In this document: positions 27,601 through 36,002 of the stretch, one piece after another | Layout: the number at the start of each line of letters is the position of its first letter | Position numbering within the stretch: the first letter of the stretch is position 1 | Assembly: GCA_903876795.1 (NCBI GenBank) | Contig: CAIRBK010000060.1 | Coordinates: 1 to 64,000, forward strand | Length of the DNA: 64,000 bases | Source: an uncultured Verrucomicrobiota bacterium | Lineage (GTDB): Bacteria; Verrucomicrobiota; Verrucomicrobiia; Opitutales; Opitutaceae | Direction of reading: 5' to 3' | Notes under the pieces: generated by a model | Databases searched by the model: none | What the model saw: the letters and a program-made list of their open reading frames with translations, nothing else | What the model was told of the DNA's origin: nothing | Position numbers and translations under genes: made by a program

Positions 27601-28181
27601 AGAGCGACGGCGAGGGCACCGGCCTGGGCCTGGCCATCGTCCACAACTCGGTCATCGCCCACCAGGGCGCGGTCATCGTTCGCTCCACACCCGGCCAGGG
27701 GACCACCTTCACCGTCTATTTACCGTCCGCTTCGCCCCAACCGGAAGCGCCGCCGGCGGAGATCGCGGCAACCCCGGGCTCCGCCGTCGGCCGGGGCCGG
27801 CGCATAGCCATCATCGACGACGACACCAGCATCGCCGAACTCAACCGCATGGCCCTCGCACAAGTCGGCTACGCACCCAAGGTCCATGCCCGGGCCGAGG
27901 AGTGCCTGGCCGCCCTGCGGGCCGACCCCACCTCGGCCGACCTGGTCATCACCGATCAAACCATGCCCGGCATGACCGGAATCGAGCTCGCCAAAGGCCT
28001 TCGCGCCCTGGGCGTGAGCACGCCGGTCATCATCGCCTCGGGTTACAACCGTCTCGTCACCGGCGAATCCCTGGACGAGCTCAAGCGCGTCTCCTTCCTC
28101 GCCAAGCCCTTCACCCTCGCGTCCCTGCTCGGCGAGGTGAACCGCGCCCTGGGCTCGCACGAAGAGTCCGGCGCCAGGTAG
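24633..28181 (+). CDS. Hybrid histidine kinase with N-terminal CheB-like domain, PAS domains and receiver
   Basis: The protein has 1182 residues. Order: CheB methylesterase-like domain (~20-205), PAS-like segment (~225-350), a long coiled coil (~365-430, 'VNEEFRAANEELQSINEEL'), three PAS domains (~435-780), HisKA with His813 in 'GGVAHDFNN', HATPase_c ('DTGCGMD', 'GTGLGLAI') and a C-terminal receiver with Asp1108 ('VITDQTMPG'). The layout recalls CheB-CheR-PAS kinases, but the CheR part is absent. The CheB catalytic Ser is Ala28 (GAAAGG for GASTGG) and the His is Pro55; only Asp147 remains. The domain probably has a non-catalytic role. The kinase should autophosphorylate and pass phosphate to its own receiver. 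Confidence 0.88.
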   Translation: MSLPHSPAPSLTSSPAPAGSLVVCLGAAAGGLRALEAFFHHMPPSSGCSFVVVQPLSPDFHGLVEDLLGRQTTMNIHRVEECMSMEPDSIYLIPAKKLMTVRDGRLHPAEPVVDHTPGLPINAFLNCLAADAGAHAVAIILSGPGTDGSEGIRAVHEAGGLVIVQDPETAEFDEMPRSALATGLANYELPPGLMPDAVVAFAGATGLARPGRDTSIMAGATANPAAPPARGLLHACEHLLGQHLPAGFIVNDEGMILHCIGDSARFLLSPRGRSQENILARTAGDLRLALSTLIPQVLRDRAPAGSHILRAELAGGGHERIELTVSPLPEDRAGTRLLHISLRNSRPPGAPGDAFTSPEAQDRRIVELEVALASTKESLQATVEELYAVNEEFRAANEELQSINEELKNINAEFESKNAALNTLNADLDNLLKATDVGTLFLDRDLRIRMFNPSIEHIFRLLPRDLGRPIEHIAYQLADQAGMIDDARAVLKTGHIREGEVRTRDGHWLLKRILPFRATDRSIQGVVLTFTRIDVIKTMQDKLDLAMISSRLAWWEWDVPTGRFHTHAGGTSILGYEIGRLPPNVDTWLQLTHPDDLPLVRTTLEACLQGRSPEWDCEHRCKDAEGKWRWVHDKGRVIERDSSGRALRMVGTTQDIHTRRTAEAEIIKLSQAIAQTEVSIVITDVNGDIEYVNPYFTRATGYESREVIGKNPRLLQSSENPPGVYAQLWSTITRGEPWRGELVNRRKDGTLFTERVSISPVKDANGRVSHFIEVREDITALKAEQESHRLLEHQLAQSQKMETLGTLAGGVAHDFNNLLTSILGYTHLAQDAIAADHPARTSLKQIERAGNRAADLVRRILAFSRNHTPSHLPVTPGRLYAEAVPMLRSSLPATIELDYHDESGGCTVLGDGTQLQQVLLNLCTNAAHAIGAVAGRIEIGLSRVEITTPLPVQVGSLNPGPYLRLFVADTGCGMDASMIGRVFKPFFTTKSDGEGTGLGLAIVHNSVIAHQGAVIVRSTPGQGTTFTVYLPSASPQPEAPPAEIAATPGSAVGRGRRIAIIDDDTSIAELNRMALAQVGYAPKVHARAEECLAALRADPTSADLVITDQTMPGMTGIELAKGLRALGVSTPVIIASGYNRLVTGESLDELKRVSFLAKPFTLASLLGEVNRALGSHEESGAR

Positions 28182-28200
28182 GCGCCGGGCCCGGGCAGGC

Positions 28201-29067
28201 TCAAAACACGATCTTCCCGTTGGTGAGCCGCTCGCCGAGCAGGCGCGCGGCGCGCTCCAGCACCACCGGCAGTGCGGCATCGAGTGTCTCGGCGTCGAGG
28301 CCCTGCTCGGCCAGCAAGTCCTGGTTGAGGGTGTAGAGAAAGGCGTCCTCGCCCTGGCCGGCCCCGAACGCCGCCGCCAGATGGTCGGCCGCGTGCAGAT
28401 GCGCGGCCAGCGCCCGGTGCTCGTCGGGAATCGTGCCAGCGGGCGGGTTGAAGGCCGCCACCACCACGACGGCCTCGGGAAACTTCCACTCGGCCAGCAG
28501 GCGCGCGCTCACCGCCGCGTGATTGAAGCCCAGCTCCGCCGTCTCCGCCTCGAGCCAGGTGCAGCCTGCGGCGGTGCACCGCGCGCGGATGCCCGCGAAG
28601 GCCTCGGGGCAGGCAAACGCCACCGCCAGTTTGCCGATCTCGTGCACCAGGCCGCAGGTGTAGGCCAGCGCGGGATCGACCCGGCGGGTGCGCATCGCCA
28701 GCGCCTCGGCGGCCACCGCCTTGACGAGCGAGGCGCGGCAAAAATCGCCCGCCTCCCAGCGGTAGCCCTCGACCTCGATCGACATCCAGCGCGAGGCCAG
28801 CGAGAGCGCGGCCAGCCGGTAGAGTTCGCGCGCGCCCAGGCGCATGACGGCGTCGGCCACCGTGCCCACCTTGGCACCGCCGGAGAAAAACACCGAGTTG
28901 GCCATGCGCACGGTCGCGCTGGCCAGCACCGGGTCGAGCTGGATGAGCCGGGCCAGATCCTCGATGTCGGCGTCGGGACGCTCCAGCAGCGTGATGAGCC
29001 GCGGCAACAGCGCGGGCGAGCAAGGCAGTGACAACGCGCGGGCGCAGACTTCGTCGAGGGTGGGCAT
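28201..29067 (-). CDS. HDOD-domain protein downstream of cheA
   Basis: A 288-residue HDOD protein (HD-related output domain lacking the metal-binding HD residues). The start at 29067 gives 'MPTLDEVCARALSLPCSP', followed by the diagnostic 'IQLDPVLASATVRMANSVFF', 'VADAVMRLG' and 'AYTCGLVHEIGKLAVA'. HDOD proteins act in signal transduction, motility and c-di-GMP responses, usually as protein-interaction modules. It is 37 bases downstream of cheA on the same strand, so it is likely part of the chemotaxis unit. Confidence 0.85.
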   Translation of the reverse strand: MPTLDEVCARALSLPCSPALLPRLITLLERPDADIEDLARLIQLDPVLASATVRMANSVFFSGGAKVGTVADAVMRLGARELYRLAALSLASRWMSIEVEGYRWEAGDFCRASLVKAVAAEALAMRTRRVDPALAYTCGLVHEIGKLAVAFACPEAFAGIRARCTAAGCTWLEAETAELGFNHAAVSARLLAEWKFPEAVVVVAAFNPPAGTIPDEHRALAAHLHAADHLAAAFGAGQGEDAFLYTLNQDLLAEQGLDAETLDAALPVVLERAARLLGERLTNGKIVF

Positions 29068-29104
29068 CGGATGGCCGGGGGCGGGGTTGGTGGTGCGGGC
29101 GGGC

Positions 29105-31201
29105 TCAGTAGCCTGCGTTGCAGAGTGAGGCGGGATCAAGGATGAGGGCGATGCTGCCGTCGCCGAGGATGGCGCCGCCGGCCACGCCGGGCAGGTTTTG
29201 CAGGTAGGCGCCGAGGTTTTTGATGACGACCTCCTGCTTGTTGAGCAGCTCGTCCACCAGCAGCGCATAAATGCGGTGGCCCACCTCGATCATCACCACG
29301 ATGCCCTGCGTGGGATCCTCCACCGCGCCCTGGATGCCGAAGCGGCGGTGCAGGCGGTGCAGCGGCAGGATCTTGCCGCGGTGGTCGATGACCTCGCCGC
29401 GACCCTGCACGCTGGACAGCATCTCGCGCGAAGGCCGCAATGCCACCTGCACCGTGATCGTGGGCAGGATGAAGCGGTCGGCGCCCACGCGCACGAGCAG
29501 GCCGTCGATGATGGCGGTGGTGAGCGGCAGGCGTATGCGGAAGGTGGTGCCCCGCCCCCCCTCGGTCTCGATCTGGATCTGGCCGCGCAGGCGCTCGATG
29601 TTGCGCTTGACCACATCCATGCCCACGCCGCGGCCGGAGACCGCGGTCACCTTCTCCGCAGTGGAGAAGCCGGGCAGGAAAATCAGGTTCACGATCTCGT
29701 CGGGGGAGGGCGTCACCCCCTCGGCCACCAGGCCTTGCCGGCGCGCCTTGTCGAGGACGCGGGCGCGGTTGATGCCCCGTCCGTCGTCGCCAAGCTCGAT
29801 CACCAGGTTGCTGCCCTCGTGATAAGCCGCCAGACGCAGCCGACCCTGCTCCGGCTTGCCCGACTTGCGGCGCTCCTCGGGCGGCTCCAAGCCGTGATCG
29901 AGGGAGTTGCGCACCATGTGTACAAGCGGATCGACGATCTCCTCCGCCACGGTGCGGTCGATCTCGGTCTCCTCGCCCTTGGTCTCGTAAAGGACCGGCT
30001 TGCCAAACTCCCGGGAGAGATCGCGCACCAGGCGCTCCATGCGCTGAAAAGTGGGCTTGATCGGCACCATGCGCAGCGACATCGCGGTGAGCTGCAGCTC
30101 CTTGGTGATGCGCCCGAATTGGGCAAGGTTGCGCGTGAGCGTGGAACCTCCCGTTTCGAGGCCCTTGGCCGATTCGACCAACTGGCTCTGCACGATCACC
30201 AGCTCGCCGACCACGTCCACCAGCGAGTCGAGCTTCTCGATGTTGACGCGCACCGAGGAGGAGCTGGCGGCCGGGCGCGCGCCGGCTTCGGCGGCGGGCG
30301 GCTTGGACACTTCGGGGCGGCCGGCTTCGTCATGCACAACCGCCGGCGCGGGCGTCGCCTGCGCCGGGGCCGGATCTTCGCCGGCCGGGGCGCCCTCGCC
30401 GGAGGCCAGTTGCCGCACGGCCAGGATCAGGTGGGAAACCCGCACCGCGCGGTCGGGCAGCCGGCCTTGTTCGAGGGCGACGGTGATCTGCTCCATCATC
30501 TGCTGGATCGCGTCGCGGCTGCGGAGGATCTCGGTGATGATGGCCGGGGTGAGCCGCAGCCGGTCGGTGCGGGCCAGGTCGAGCAGCGATTCGACCTCAT
30601 GCGTGAGCTTGTGCATGGGCACGAGGTGCAGGAAGCCGGACACGCCCTTGATGGTGTGGAAGGAGCGGAAAAGGCCGTTGAGCGCGTCGCGGTCGTCGGG
30701 CGCGGCGTCCAAGGCGAGCAGGGCCGCCTCGATCTGTTGCAGGTGGTCGAGCCCCTCGACATGAAACTCCCCGAGCAATTCGCGGTTCTCGGCGAGGTCG
30801 AGTTCGAGGATGCAGTCCACCTCGTCCTGCTCGACGGCGACGGCGCGGGCCTTCTCCTGCCCGGCCGGGGCCGGGACGCCGGCCTGGGGTGAGGCGGACG
30901 GCCTTCCGTCGCGCGTGGCCGCCAGGGCGCCCGGAAGCCAGGCGGCGACCTGTTTAAGGTGTTGCTCGGAGGCCTCGTCAAACGGCCGGGCCTCGTTGAG
31001 CAGGGTATCAAGGCGGGCGTGCAACGCCTTGAGCGGCGCGAGCAGGTCCGGGATGTCGACGAGATGCCCGAGCATGTCGGACAAGAGACTGTAGGAGGGG
31101 ATCAGCCCCTCGTCGCTGTGCGCCCGGGCAAAGATGGATTCGCCGGCAAGGCGACTGGCCAGATCATCCAGGACGGTGAAAGTGGAGGACTGCAAGGACA
31201 T
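29105..31201 (-). CDS. cheA: Chemotaxis histidine kinase CheA
   Basis: The kinase couples receptor signals to CheY. It has 698 residues from the ATG at 31201 (MSLQSSTFTV). The first ~95 residues form a helical segment outside the usual CheA plan. The Hpt domain then carries His182 in 'FRSFHTIKG'. It is followed by a Pro/Ala linker, the dimerisation helices, the HATPase ('VRNSLDHGLE', 'GRGVGMDVVKRNI') and the CheW-like domain ('HRIYALLVDELLNKQEVV'). No separate CheY-binding P2 domain is obvious. cheY is not in the window. A sigma-28-like promoter is at 31241-31268. Confidence 0.93.
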   Translation of the reverse strand: MSLQSSTFTVLDDLASRLAGESIFARAHSDEGLIPSYSLLSDMLGHLVDIPDLLAPLKALHARLDTLLNEARPFDEASEQHLKQVAAWLPGALAATRDGRPSASPQAGVPAPAGQEKARAVAVEQDEVDCILELDLAENRELLGEFHVEGLDHLQQIEAALLALDAAPDDRDALNGLFRSFHTIKGVSGFLHLVPMHKLTHEVESLLDLARTDRLRLTPAIITEILRSRDAIQQMMEQITVALEQGRLPDRAVRVSHLILAVRQLASGEGAPAGEDPAPAQATPAPAVVHDEAGRPEVSKPPAAEAGARPAASSSSVRVNIEKLDSLVDVVGELVIVQSQLVESAKGLETGGSTLTRNLAQFGRITKELQLTAMSLRMVPIKPTFQRMERLVRDLSREFGKPVLYETKGEETEIDRTVAEEIVDPLVHMVRNSLDHGLEPPEERRKSGKPEQGRLRLAAYHEGSNLVIELGDDGRGINRARVLDKARRQGLVAEGVTPSPDEIVNLIFLPGFSTAEKVTAVSGRGVGMDVVKRNIERLRGQIQIETEGGRGTTFRIRLPLTTAIIDGLLVRVGADRFILPTITVQVALRPSREMLSSVQGRGEVIDHRGKILPLHRLHRRFGIQGAVEDPTQGIVVMIEVGHRIYALLVDELLNKQEVVIKNLGAYLQNLPGVAGGAILGDGSIALILDPASLCNAGY

Positions 31202-31240
31202 GACGTAAGGGGGGTGCGACGTTGTCGAATGGAAGCCGCA

Positions 31241-31268
31241 ATAACGGCACGACTCCGCGATGACTTTA
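31241..31268 (-). promoter_or_regulatory. Sigma-28-like promoter of cheA
   Basis: On the minus strand TAAAGTCA is followed, 12 bases later, by GCCGTTAT. The sigma-28 consensus is TAAAGTTT-N11-GCCGATAA, so the -35 matches at six of eight positions and the -10 at its GCCG core; spacing is one base longer than ideal. It lies about 40 bases upstream of the cheA start. Confidence 0.45.
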
Positions 31269-31336
31269 GGAAGGCCCACTCGTTAACGAGAAAATCGCGG
31301 GGCCCGCCCGGGTGATACCCCGGCAAAAAATACCGG

Positions 31337-31363
31337 TTAACTTTTCCTTTGATGCGCCGATAG
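31337..31363 (+). promoter_or_regulatory. Sigma-28-like promoter of cheW
   Basis: TTAA, 15 bases, then GCCGATAG (31356-31363) matches the sigma-28 pattern TAAA-N15-GCCGATAA in spacing and in seven of eight -10 bases. The CheW start codon is 56 bases downstream. Confidence 0.65.
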
Positions 31364-31419
31364 GACCGGAACGCGGCCCCGTCCCCCTTTAACCATCCTC
31401 CCGCACTGCCTCCTACTCC

Positions 31420-31914
31420 ATGAGCACACTCAACAACACCGATACTTCCCGCCTGGCCGGCAAATACCTGACGGTCGTCCTCGACAACGAAGCCTACGGC
31501 ATCGCCGTGCTAAAGGTGCGCGAGATCATCCGCCTCCAAAAAATCACCCCCGTGCCCCAGATGCCGGTGTTCGTGAAGGGCGTGATCAACCTGCGCGGTC
31601 GCGTGATCCCCGTCATCGACCTGCGCATCAAATTCGGCCTCAACGCCGAATTGGCCGAGCGCACCTGCATCGTGGTCGTGCAGATCGCCATGGAAGCCGG
31701 GCGCAACGTGCAGATGGGCCTGGTCGTGGACAGCGTCGAGGAGGTCGTGAATCTCACGGGCGCCGAGATCGAGCCCACTCCCGAGTTTGGCGCGCGCATC
31801 GACACCTCCTACCTCCTCGGCCTCGCCAAGGTGAAGGGCGTCGTCAAAACCCTCCTCGACATCGAGCGCGTGGTCGCGCCCGAAACCATCGAGCGCCTTA
31901 GCCAGGCCGCTTGA
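31420..31914 (+). CDS. cheW: Chemotaxis coupling protein CheW
   Basis: An adaptor linking receptors to CheA. It has 164 residues with a single CheW domain: 'YLTVVLDNEAYGIAVLKVREII', of which 'EAYGIAVLKVREI' is the family opening, then 'VKGVINLRGRVIPVIDLR' and 'LVVDSVEEVVNL'. It is divergent from cheA; both have sigma-28-like promoters in the shared upstream region. Nothing unusual in length or residues. Confidence 0.95.
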   Translation: MSTLNNTDTSRLAGKYLTVVLDNEAYGIAVLKVREIIRLQKITPVPQMPVFVKGVINLRGRVIPVIDLRIKFGLNAELAERTCIVVVQIAMEAGRNVQMGLVVDSVEEVVNLTGAEIEPTPEFGARIDTSYLLGLAKVKGVVKTLLDIERVVAPETIERLSQAA

Positions 31915-31985
31915 GGCGCGCGCTGGGCGCGGAAACGTTGACCGCGCGAAGGGTGCCCCCTTCACTGCCCGGGTCTGTGCCGCCC

Positions 31986-32071
31986 GCCCGGGTGGTGGAA
32001 TGGTAGACACCAGGGACTTAAAATCCCTTGGCTGCAAAGCCGTGCGGGTTCGAGTCCCGCCCCGGGCACCA
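31986..32071 (+). tRNA. tRNA-Leu (anticodon UAA)
   Basis: 86 bases including the encoded CCA. The acceptor stem is GCCCGGG / CCCGGGC, the D arm is TGGAATGGTAGACA, and the anticodon loop CTTAAAA (anticodon TAA) is closed by AGGGA / TCCCT. A leucine-type long variable arm and the T arm GGGTTCGAGTCCC follow. Confidence 0.96.
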
Positions 32072-32109
32072 GCGCGACCCTGATTTCTCCGTTGATCCAG
32101 CCGCCACCG

Positions 32110-33537
32110 CTACTCCGCCGGCACGAGCCGGGCGATGCGGTCGGGGAACAGCAGGTGGAGGCAGCCGTCTGGTCCGTCGGCCACGTCGCGCAGGCGACCG
32201 AGGCCCTTGAAGACGACCTCCTGGTCCACCACTTTGCCGTCCTTGAGTTCGAGCCGGCGCAATTCCTGCGCGGCCAGCGACGCGATGAAGAGGTGGTTTT
32301 TCCACTTCGGGAAACGGTCGCCGGTGTAGAACGCCATGCCGCAGGGCGCGATCGACGGAATCCAGTAGGCGACCGGCGGTTCGAAATCGGGACGGCCGGT
32401 GACGTCGGTAATGGGCGTACCGTTGTAGTTCATGCCGTAAGTGGCCACCGGCCAGCCGTAGTTGACCCCGCGTTTGATCAGGTTGAGTTCGTCGCCGCCG
32501 CGCGGCCCGTGCTCATGCTCCCAGAGCTCGCCGGTCACCGGATCAAAGCGCAGGCCCTGGGGATTGCGATGGCCGTAGCTCCAGAGGGTGGGACTGGCGC
32601 CGGGGGTGCCGACGAAGGGGTTGTCGGCCGGCACGCGACCGTCGTCGTGAACGCGGTGGATTTTGCCGTTGGGCAGCGCGAGGCTCTGCGCGTTGACTTG
32701 GTTGCCACGATCCCCGATGGAGAAAAACAGGTAGCCCGCGCGGTCAAAGGCCAGGCGGCCTCCGAAATGCACCCCGCCGGCCGGGCGAAACGTGCCGACG
32801 GGCGCCCGGAAGATGACCTGCTGGTCGGTCCAGGCGTTGTCCTTGAGGCGACCGCGCACGACCGTGGTCATGGAGACGGCCCTGCCCTCGGCGTTTTTGT
32901 CGGGTTCGGCGAACGCGAGGTAGATCCAGCCGTTGCGCGCATAATCGGGATGCGGCACGACGTCGAAGAGTCCCGCCTGCCCGCCGGTGTCCACCTTCGG
33001 GACACCCGCGACCGGCTCGCCCGGCCGCCCGCCCGACACCACGCGCAGCGAGCCGCGCTTCTCCGTGACGAGCAGCCGCCCATCGGGCAGGAAGGCGACC
33101 GACCAAGGCTCGGCCAATCCCGTGGCCACGGTTTCGATACGATAGGCATGGAGCCGGCTCGCCGCCGCCTCGGGCCCGGGACGCGGCGGGGGCGTCTTGA
33201 GGCTGGCGGCTCGCCCGGCCTGCTCGCGGATGTAAACCACCAGTCCGCGGATCTCCATCTCGGACAAACCCGGTGCGAAGGCCGGCATCCCGCCGGGCAC
33301 ACGCCCCTCGCGGATGCTGGCCGCCAGCGCGGCTTCGTCGCCACCGTATTTCCACGCCTCGCCCAGCAGGGACGGCCCGGAACCGCCGCCGAGCGCGGGC
33401 CCGTGGCACGCCGCGCAGAACTCGGCGTAGAGTTTGCGCGAATCCCTCGGGGCGGATTGGGCCGCCCCGACCAAGGGCCACCACATCAAGCCCGCCAGAA
33501 TCACGAGGGAAATGCGCGCGTAAGACATGGCGAGCAC
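32110..33537 (-). CDS. Cytochrome c-PQQ-dependent sugar dehydrogenase fusion
   Basis: A 475-residue exported protein with a signal peptide (~1-26). A cytochrome c domain follows with a CxxCH haem site (CAACH, around residue 42) and likely Met ligand in 'GGMPAFAP'. Then comes a six-bladed beta-propeller of the soluble glucose/sorbosone dehydrogenase (YliI/Asd) type, with '[19 protein letters not shown]', of which '[14 protein letters not shown]' is diagnostic, '[12 protein letters not shown]' and '[11 protein letters not shown]'. It should oxidise an aldose in the periplasm and pass electrons to its own haem. It is convergent with the tRNA gene. Confidence 0.88.
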   Translation of the reverse strand: MLAMSYARISLVILAGLMWWPLVGAAQSAPRDSRKLYAEFCAACHGPALGGGSGPSLLGEAWKYGGDEAALAASIREGRVPGGMPAFAPGLSEMEIRGLVVYIREQAGRAASLKTPPPRPGPEAAASRLHAYRIETVATGLAEPWSVAFLPDGRLLVTEKRGSLRVVSGGRPGEPVAGVPKVDTGGQAGLFDVVPHPDYARNGWIYLAFAEPDKNAEGRAVSMTTVVRGRLKDNAWTDQQVIFRAPVGTFRPAGGVHFGGRLAFDRAGYLFFSIGDRGNQVNAQSLALPNGKIHRVHDDGRVPADNPFVGTPGASPTLWSYGHRNPQGLRFDPVTGELWEHEHGPRGGDELNLIKRGVNYGWPVATYGMNYNGTPITDVTGRPDFEPPVAYWIPSIAPCGMAFYTGDRFPKWKNHLFIASLAAQELRRLELKDGKVVDQEVVFKGLGRLRDVADGPDGCLHLLFPDRIARLVPAE

Positions 33538-33637
33538 GGTGCTCGTTCTCTCAACCGGCGCAAGTCCCGCGGCGATAAGGAGGCATTATCCGCCCGCGTG
33601 GCTTTGATTTTACCGAAATCAATCAGCAGCGGTGAAC

Positions 33638-33664
33638 TCAACTTAAGCCCGCCCGAGCCGATAA
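33638..33664 (+). promoter_or_regulatory. Sigma-28-like promoter of the MCP gene
   Basis: TCAA, 15 bases, then a perfect GCCGATAA (33657-33664). The eight-base -35 form is TCAACTTA against TAAAGTTT (five matches). It is 35 bases upstream of the receptor start codon. Sigma-28 control is expected for chemoreceptor genes. Confidence 0.68.
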
Positions 33665-33699
33665 GGTGCGCACTGCTTTATCTTACCATCTCATAAGCC

Positions 33700-35679
33700 A
33701 TGAAACTCTCCGCACTCACCATCGGCCAACGCGTCTCCCTCGGGTTTGCCCTGCTGCTCTTGCTCGGGAGCATTCTCGGTGGCTTTGCCACCTATCAAAT
33801 GCTGACCAGCGCCTCCGGCGCCAAGTTGCTCTTCGAAGCGGTCGCCCCCCAGGCCGACGTGGCCAGCGACCTCGCCCAGGCCTCCTCGTTCACCCAGCGC
33901 GCCGCCCGCGGCTATGGCTTCACCGGGGACCCCGAGCAGCTCGCCGCCGTCCAGAAACACCTCGCCGAGGTCCGCTCCGCCTTGGACGCCGCCCGAAAAC
34001 TCGCCGCCTCCCAGCCGGAGCTCACCGCCCTGCGCGACGCCGTGGTCGAGGCCGACAAGGCCCTCGCCGCCTACGACACCCAATTCAAGGCCACCGTGGG
34101 CAATCTCGAGTCGCTCGCCAAAATCCGCGCGCAACTCGACACGGCGGCCGCCGACTTTGTCAAAACCTGCACCACGTTCATCGACGACCAAAACACCAAA
34201 CTGGCCGGTGAGATCAAAGCGTCGGCCGGCGTCGAAAAACTGGAAGAACGCCGTTGGAAGCTGACCCTGGCCAATGAGTTGTTGGAACTGGGCAACACCA
34301 TCCGCGTGACCGCGTTCAAGGCCCAGGCGCTGCGCCAGCCCGAGCTGCTCGACAAGGTCTTGCCGCTTTTCGGGGAGTTGGAGACCACCCGTAAAAAACT
34401 CCTGCCCATCACGCAAACCAAGGAGAACCTCGACCAACTTGAAGAGATCGGCAAAGCCGCCGCCCAATACGATGCCGCCGTCGATCAATTGGTGAAAAAT
34501 TTCACCGATTCCAAGGCCATCACCGCCGCCCGCGCCACCGCCGGCAACGAATTCGACAAGGTCGTGGAAGAGGTCATGTCGCGCTCCATCAAACGCACCC
34601 TCGACTATGCCCAAGATTCCTCCCATGGCCTGAGCTTCGCCTCCTCAGCCATTATCACCGGCTTGATCGTGGAGGTCGTCCTCGGCCTCGTGGCCGCAGT
34701 CCTCATCATCCGCGGCGTCAATCGAGCCCTGTCCACCACAGCCGATTCCCTCTCGCAGGGCTCCCTTCAGGTCGCCGCCGCCTCCGGCCAGGTATCCTCC
34801 GCCAGCCAGGCCCTCGCCGAGGGCTCCAGCGAACAGGCCGCCTCCCTTGAGGAAATCAGCTCCTCCATCGAGGAACTAGCCAGCATGACCAAGCGCAACG
34901 CCGAGAACGCCCGGGCCGGGAAGATCTCCGCCGGCCACGCCTGCGGCGCCGCCGAGGCCGGTGCCGCCGAAATGGAGCGCATGCAGGCCGCGATGAACGC
35001 CATCCAGCAATCCTCCAACGACATCTCCAAAATCATCAAGACCATCGACGAGATCGCCTTCCAGACCAACATCCTCGCCCTCAACGCCGCTGTCGAAGCC
35101 GCCCGCGCCGGCGAGGCCGGCGCGGGCTTCGCCGTCGTGGCCGACGAGGTGCGCTCCCTGGCCCAGCGCTCCGCCATCGCCGCCAAGGAGACCGCCGACA
35201 AAATCGCCGACGCCACCTCCCGCAGCGCCCAGGGCGTCGAGCTCTCCACCCGCGTCTCGGCCGGCCTGCAGCAGATCCTCGAAAAGAGCCGCGAAGTGGA
35301 CCGGCTCGTGACCGAGGTAGCCACCGCCTCCAACGAGCAGAGCGAAGGCATCACCCAGATCAACACCGCCGTCAGCCAGATGGACAAGGTCACCCAATCC
35401 AACGCCGCCGGCGCCGAAGAAACCGCCTCCGCCGCCGAGGAGCTCAACGCCCAATCCGAGGAGTTGCGCAACGCCTCCGCCCAACTCGCCGCCCTCGTCG
35501 GCCTGTCCATCGACGCCTCCACCTCCAACGTCGCCAAGACCAAGCCCGCCAAGACCGCCGTCTCCCACGAGACCACCCACGCCCCGGTCCGCCGTCCACC
35601 CGCGACCAAGCATGTCGAGTCCCCCGTGGTGCCGACACCCCCCAATGCCGGCGCCGGCAAGCTGAGCTTCCACGACTGA
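33700..35679 (+). CDS. Methyl-accepting chemotaxis protein
   Basis: A 659-residue transmembrane chemoreceptor. Membrane helix 1 is near residues 10-32 and helix 2 near 311-335. Between them lies a ~280-residue all-helical periplasmic sensor without recognisable Cache or PAS motifs. No clear HAMP follows helix 2. The signalling domain carries the hairpin tip '[20 protein letters not shown]' followed by '[17 protein letters not shown]', and methylation-type Glu/Gln-rich helices. The C-terminus is a Pro/Thr-rich tail ending KLSFHD, without the NWETF-type docking pentapeptide. A sigma-28-like promoter precedes it. Confidence 0.94.
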   Translation: MKLSALTIGQRVSLGFALLLLLGSILGGFATYQMLTSASGAKLLFEAVAPQADVASDLAQASSFTQRAARGYGFTGDPEQLAAVQKHLAEVRSALDAARKLAASQPELTALRDAVVEADKALAAYDTQFKATVGNLESLAKIRAQLDTAAADFVKTCTTFIDDQNTKLAGEIKASAGVEKLEERRWKLTLANELLELGNTIRVTAFKAQALRQPELLDKVLPLFGELETTRKKLLPITQTKENLDQLEEIGKAAAQYDAAVDQLVKNFTDSKAITAARATAGNEFDKVVEEVMSRSIKRTLDYAQDSSHGLSFASSAIITGLIVEVVLGLVAAVLIIRGVNRALSTTADSLSQGSLQVAAASGQVSSASQALAEGSSEQAASLEEISSSIEELASMTKRNAENARAGKISAGHACGAAEAGAAEMERMQAAMNAIQQSSNDISKIIKTIDEIAFQTNILALNAAVEAARAGEAGAGFAVVADEVRSLAQRSAIAAKETADKIADATSRSAQGVELSTRVSAGLQQILEKSREVDRLVTEVATASNEQSEGITQINTAVSQMDKVTQSNAAGAEETASAAEELNAQSEELRNASAQLAALVGLSIDASTSNVAKTKPAKTAVSHETTHAPVRRPPATKHVESPVVPTPPNAGAGKLSFHD

Positions 35680-35935
35680 CACCAGCCTGACGGCCAACGC
35701 CCGCCCACTCCCAGGTGCCCGGGGGCCGGGCGTGGCCTCACCTCCATGCAGGAACCAGCTCGCAGGCGATGGCACGGCATCACCCTTCGCCTCGACATCT
35801 TGCGCGCTCCCTTCCCTTTCCATCGCGATTTTCAAGATCATGCTCATCGGTTATTTTAGTGCGTTCTGCGCAAGCCGCGGCCGGCTCGAACGAATCCATT
35901 TGGGATGAATTCGGTTGATGGCTCGCAAATCCTGC

Positions 35936-35962
35936 TAAATCCCTCCGAATCTGTGCCGAAGT
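35936..35962 (+). promoter_or_regulatory. Sigma-28-like promoter of the HDOD gene
   Basis: A perfect TAAA (35936-35939) is followed after exactly 15 bases by GCCGAAGT (first five -10 bases correct). It lies 40 bases upstream of the HDOD start. The rest of 35680-36002 holds GC-rich sequence faintly resembling repeat B and no coding region. Confidence 0.5.
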
Positions 35963-36002
35963 TGCCCTTAGTGTATATTCCCCAGTTGCCTAGCCCCTCC
36001 CC

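Noticed and set aside
26294-28336. A 680-codon plus-strand frame inside the hybrid kinase gene
   Set aside because: An Arg/Pro/His-rich shifted reading of the kinase gene, with no coding features.
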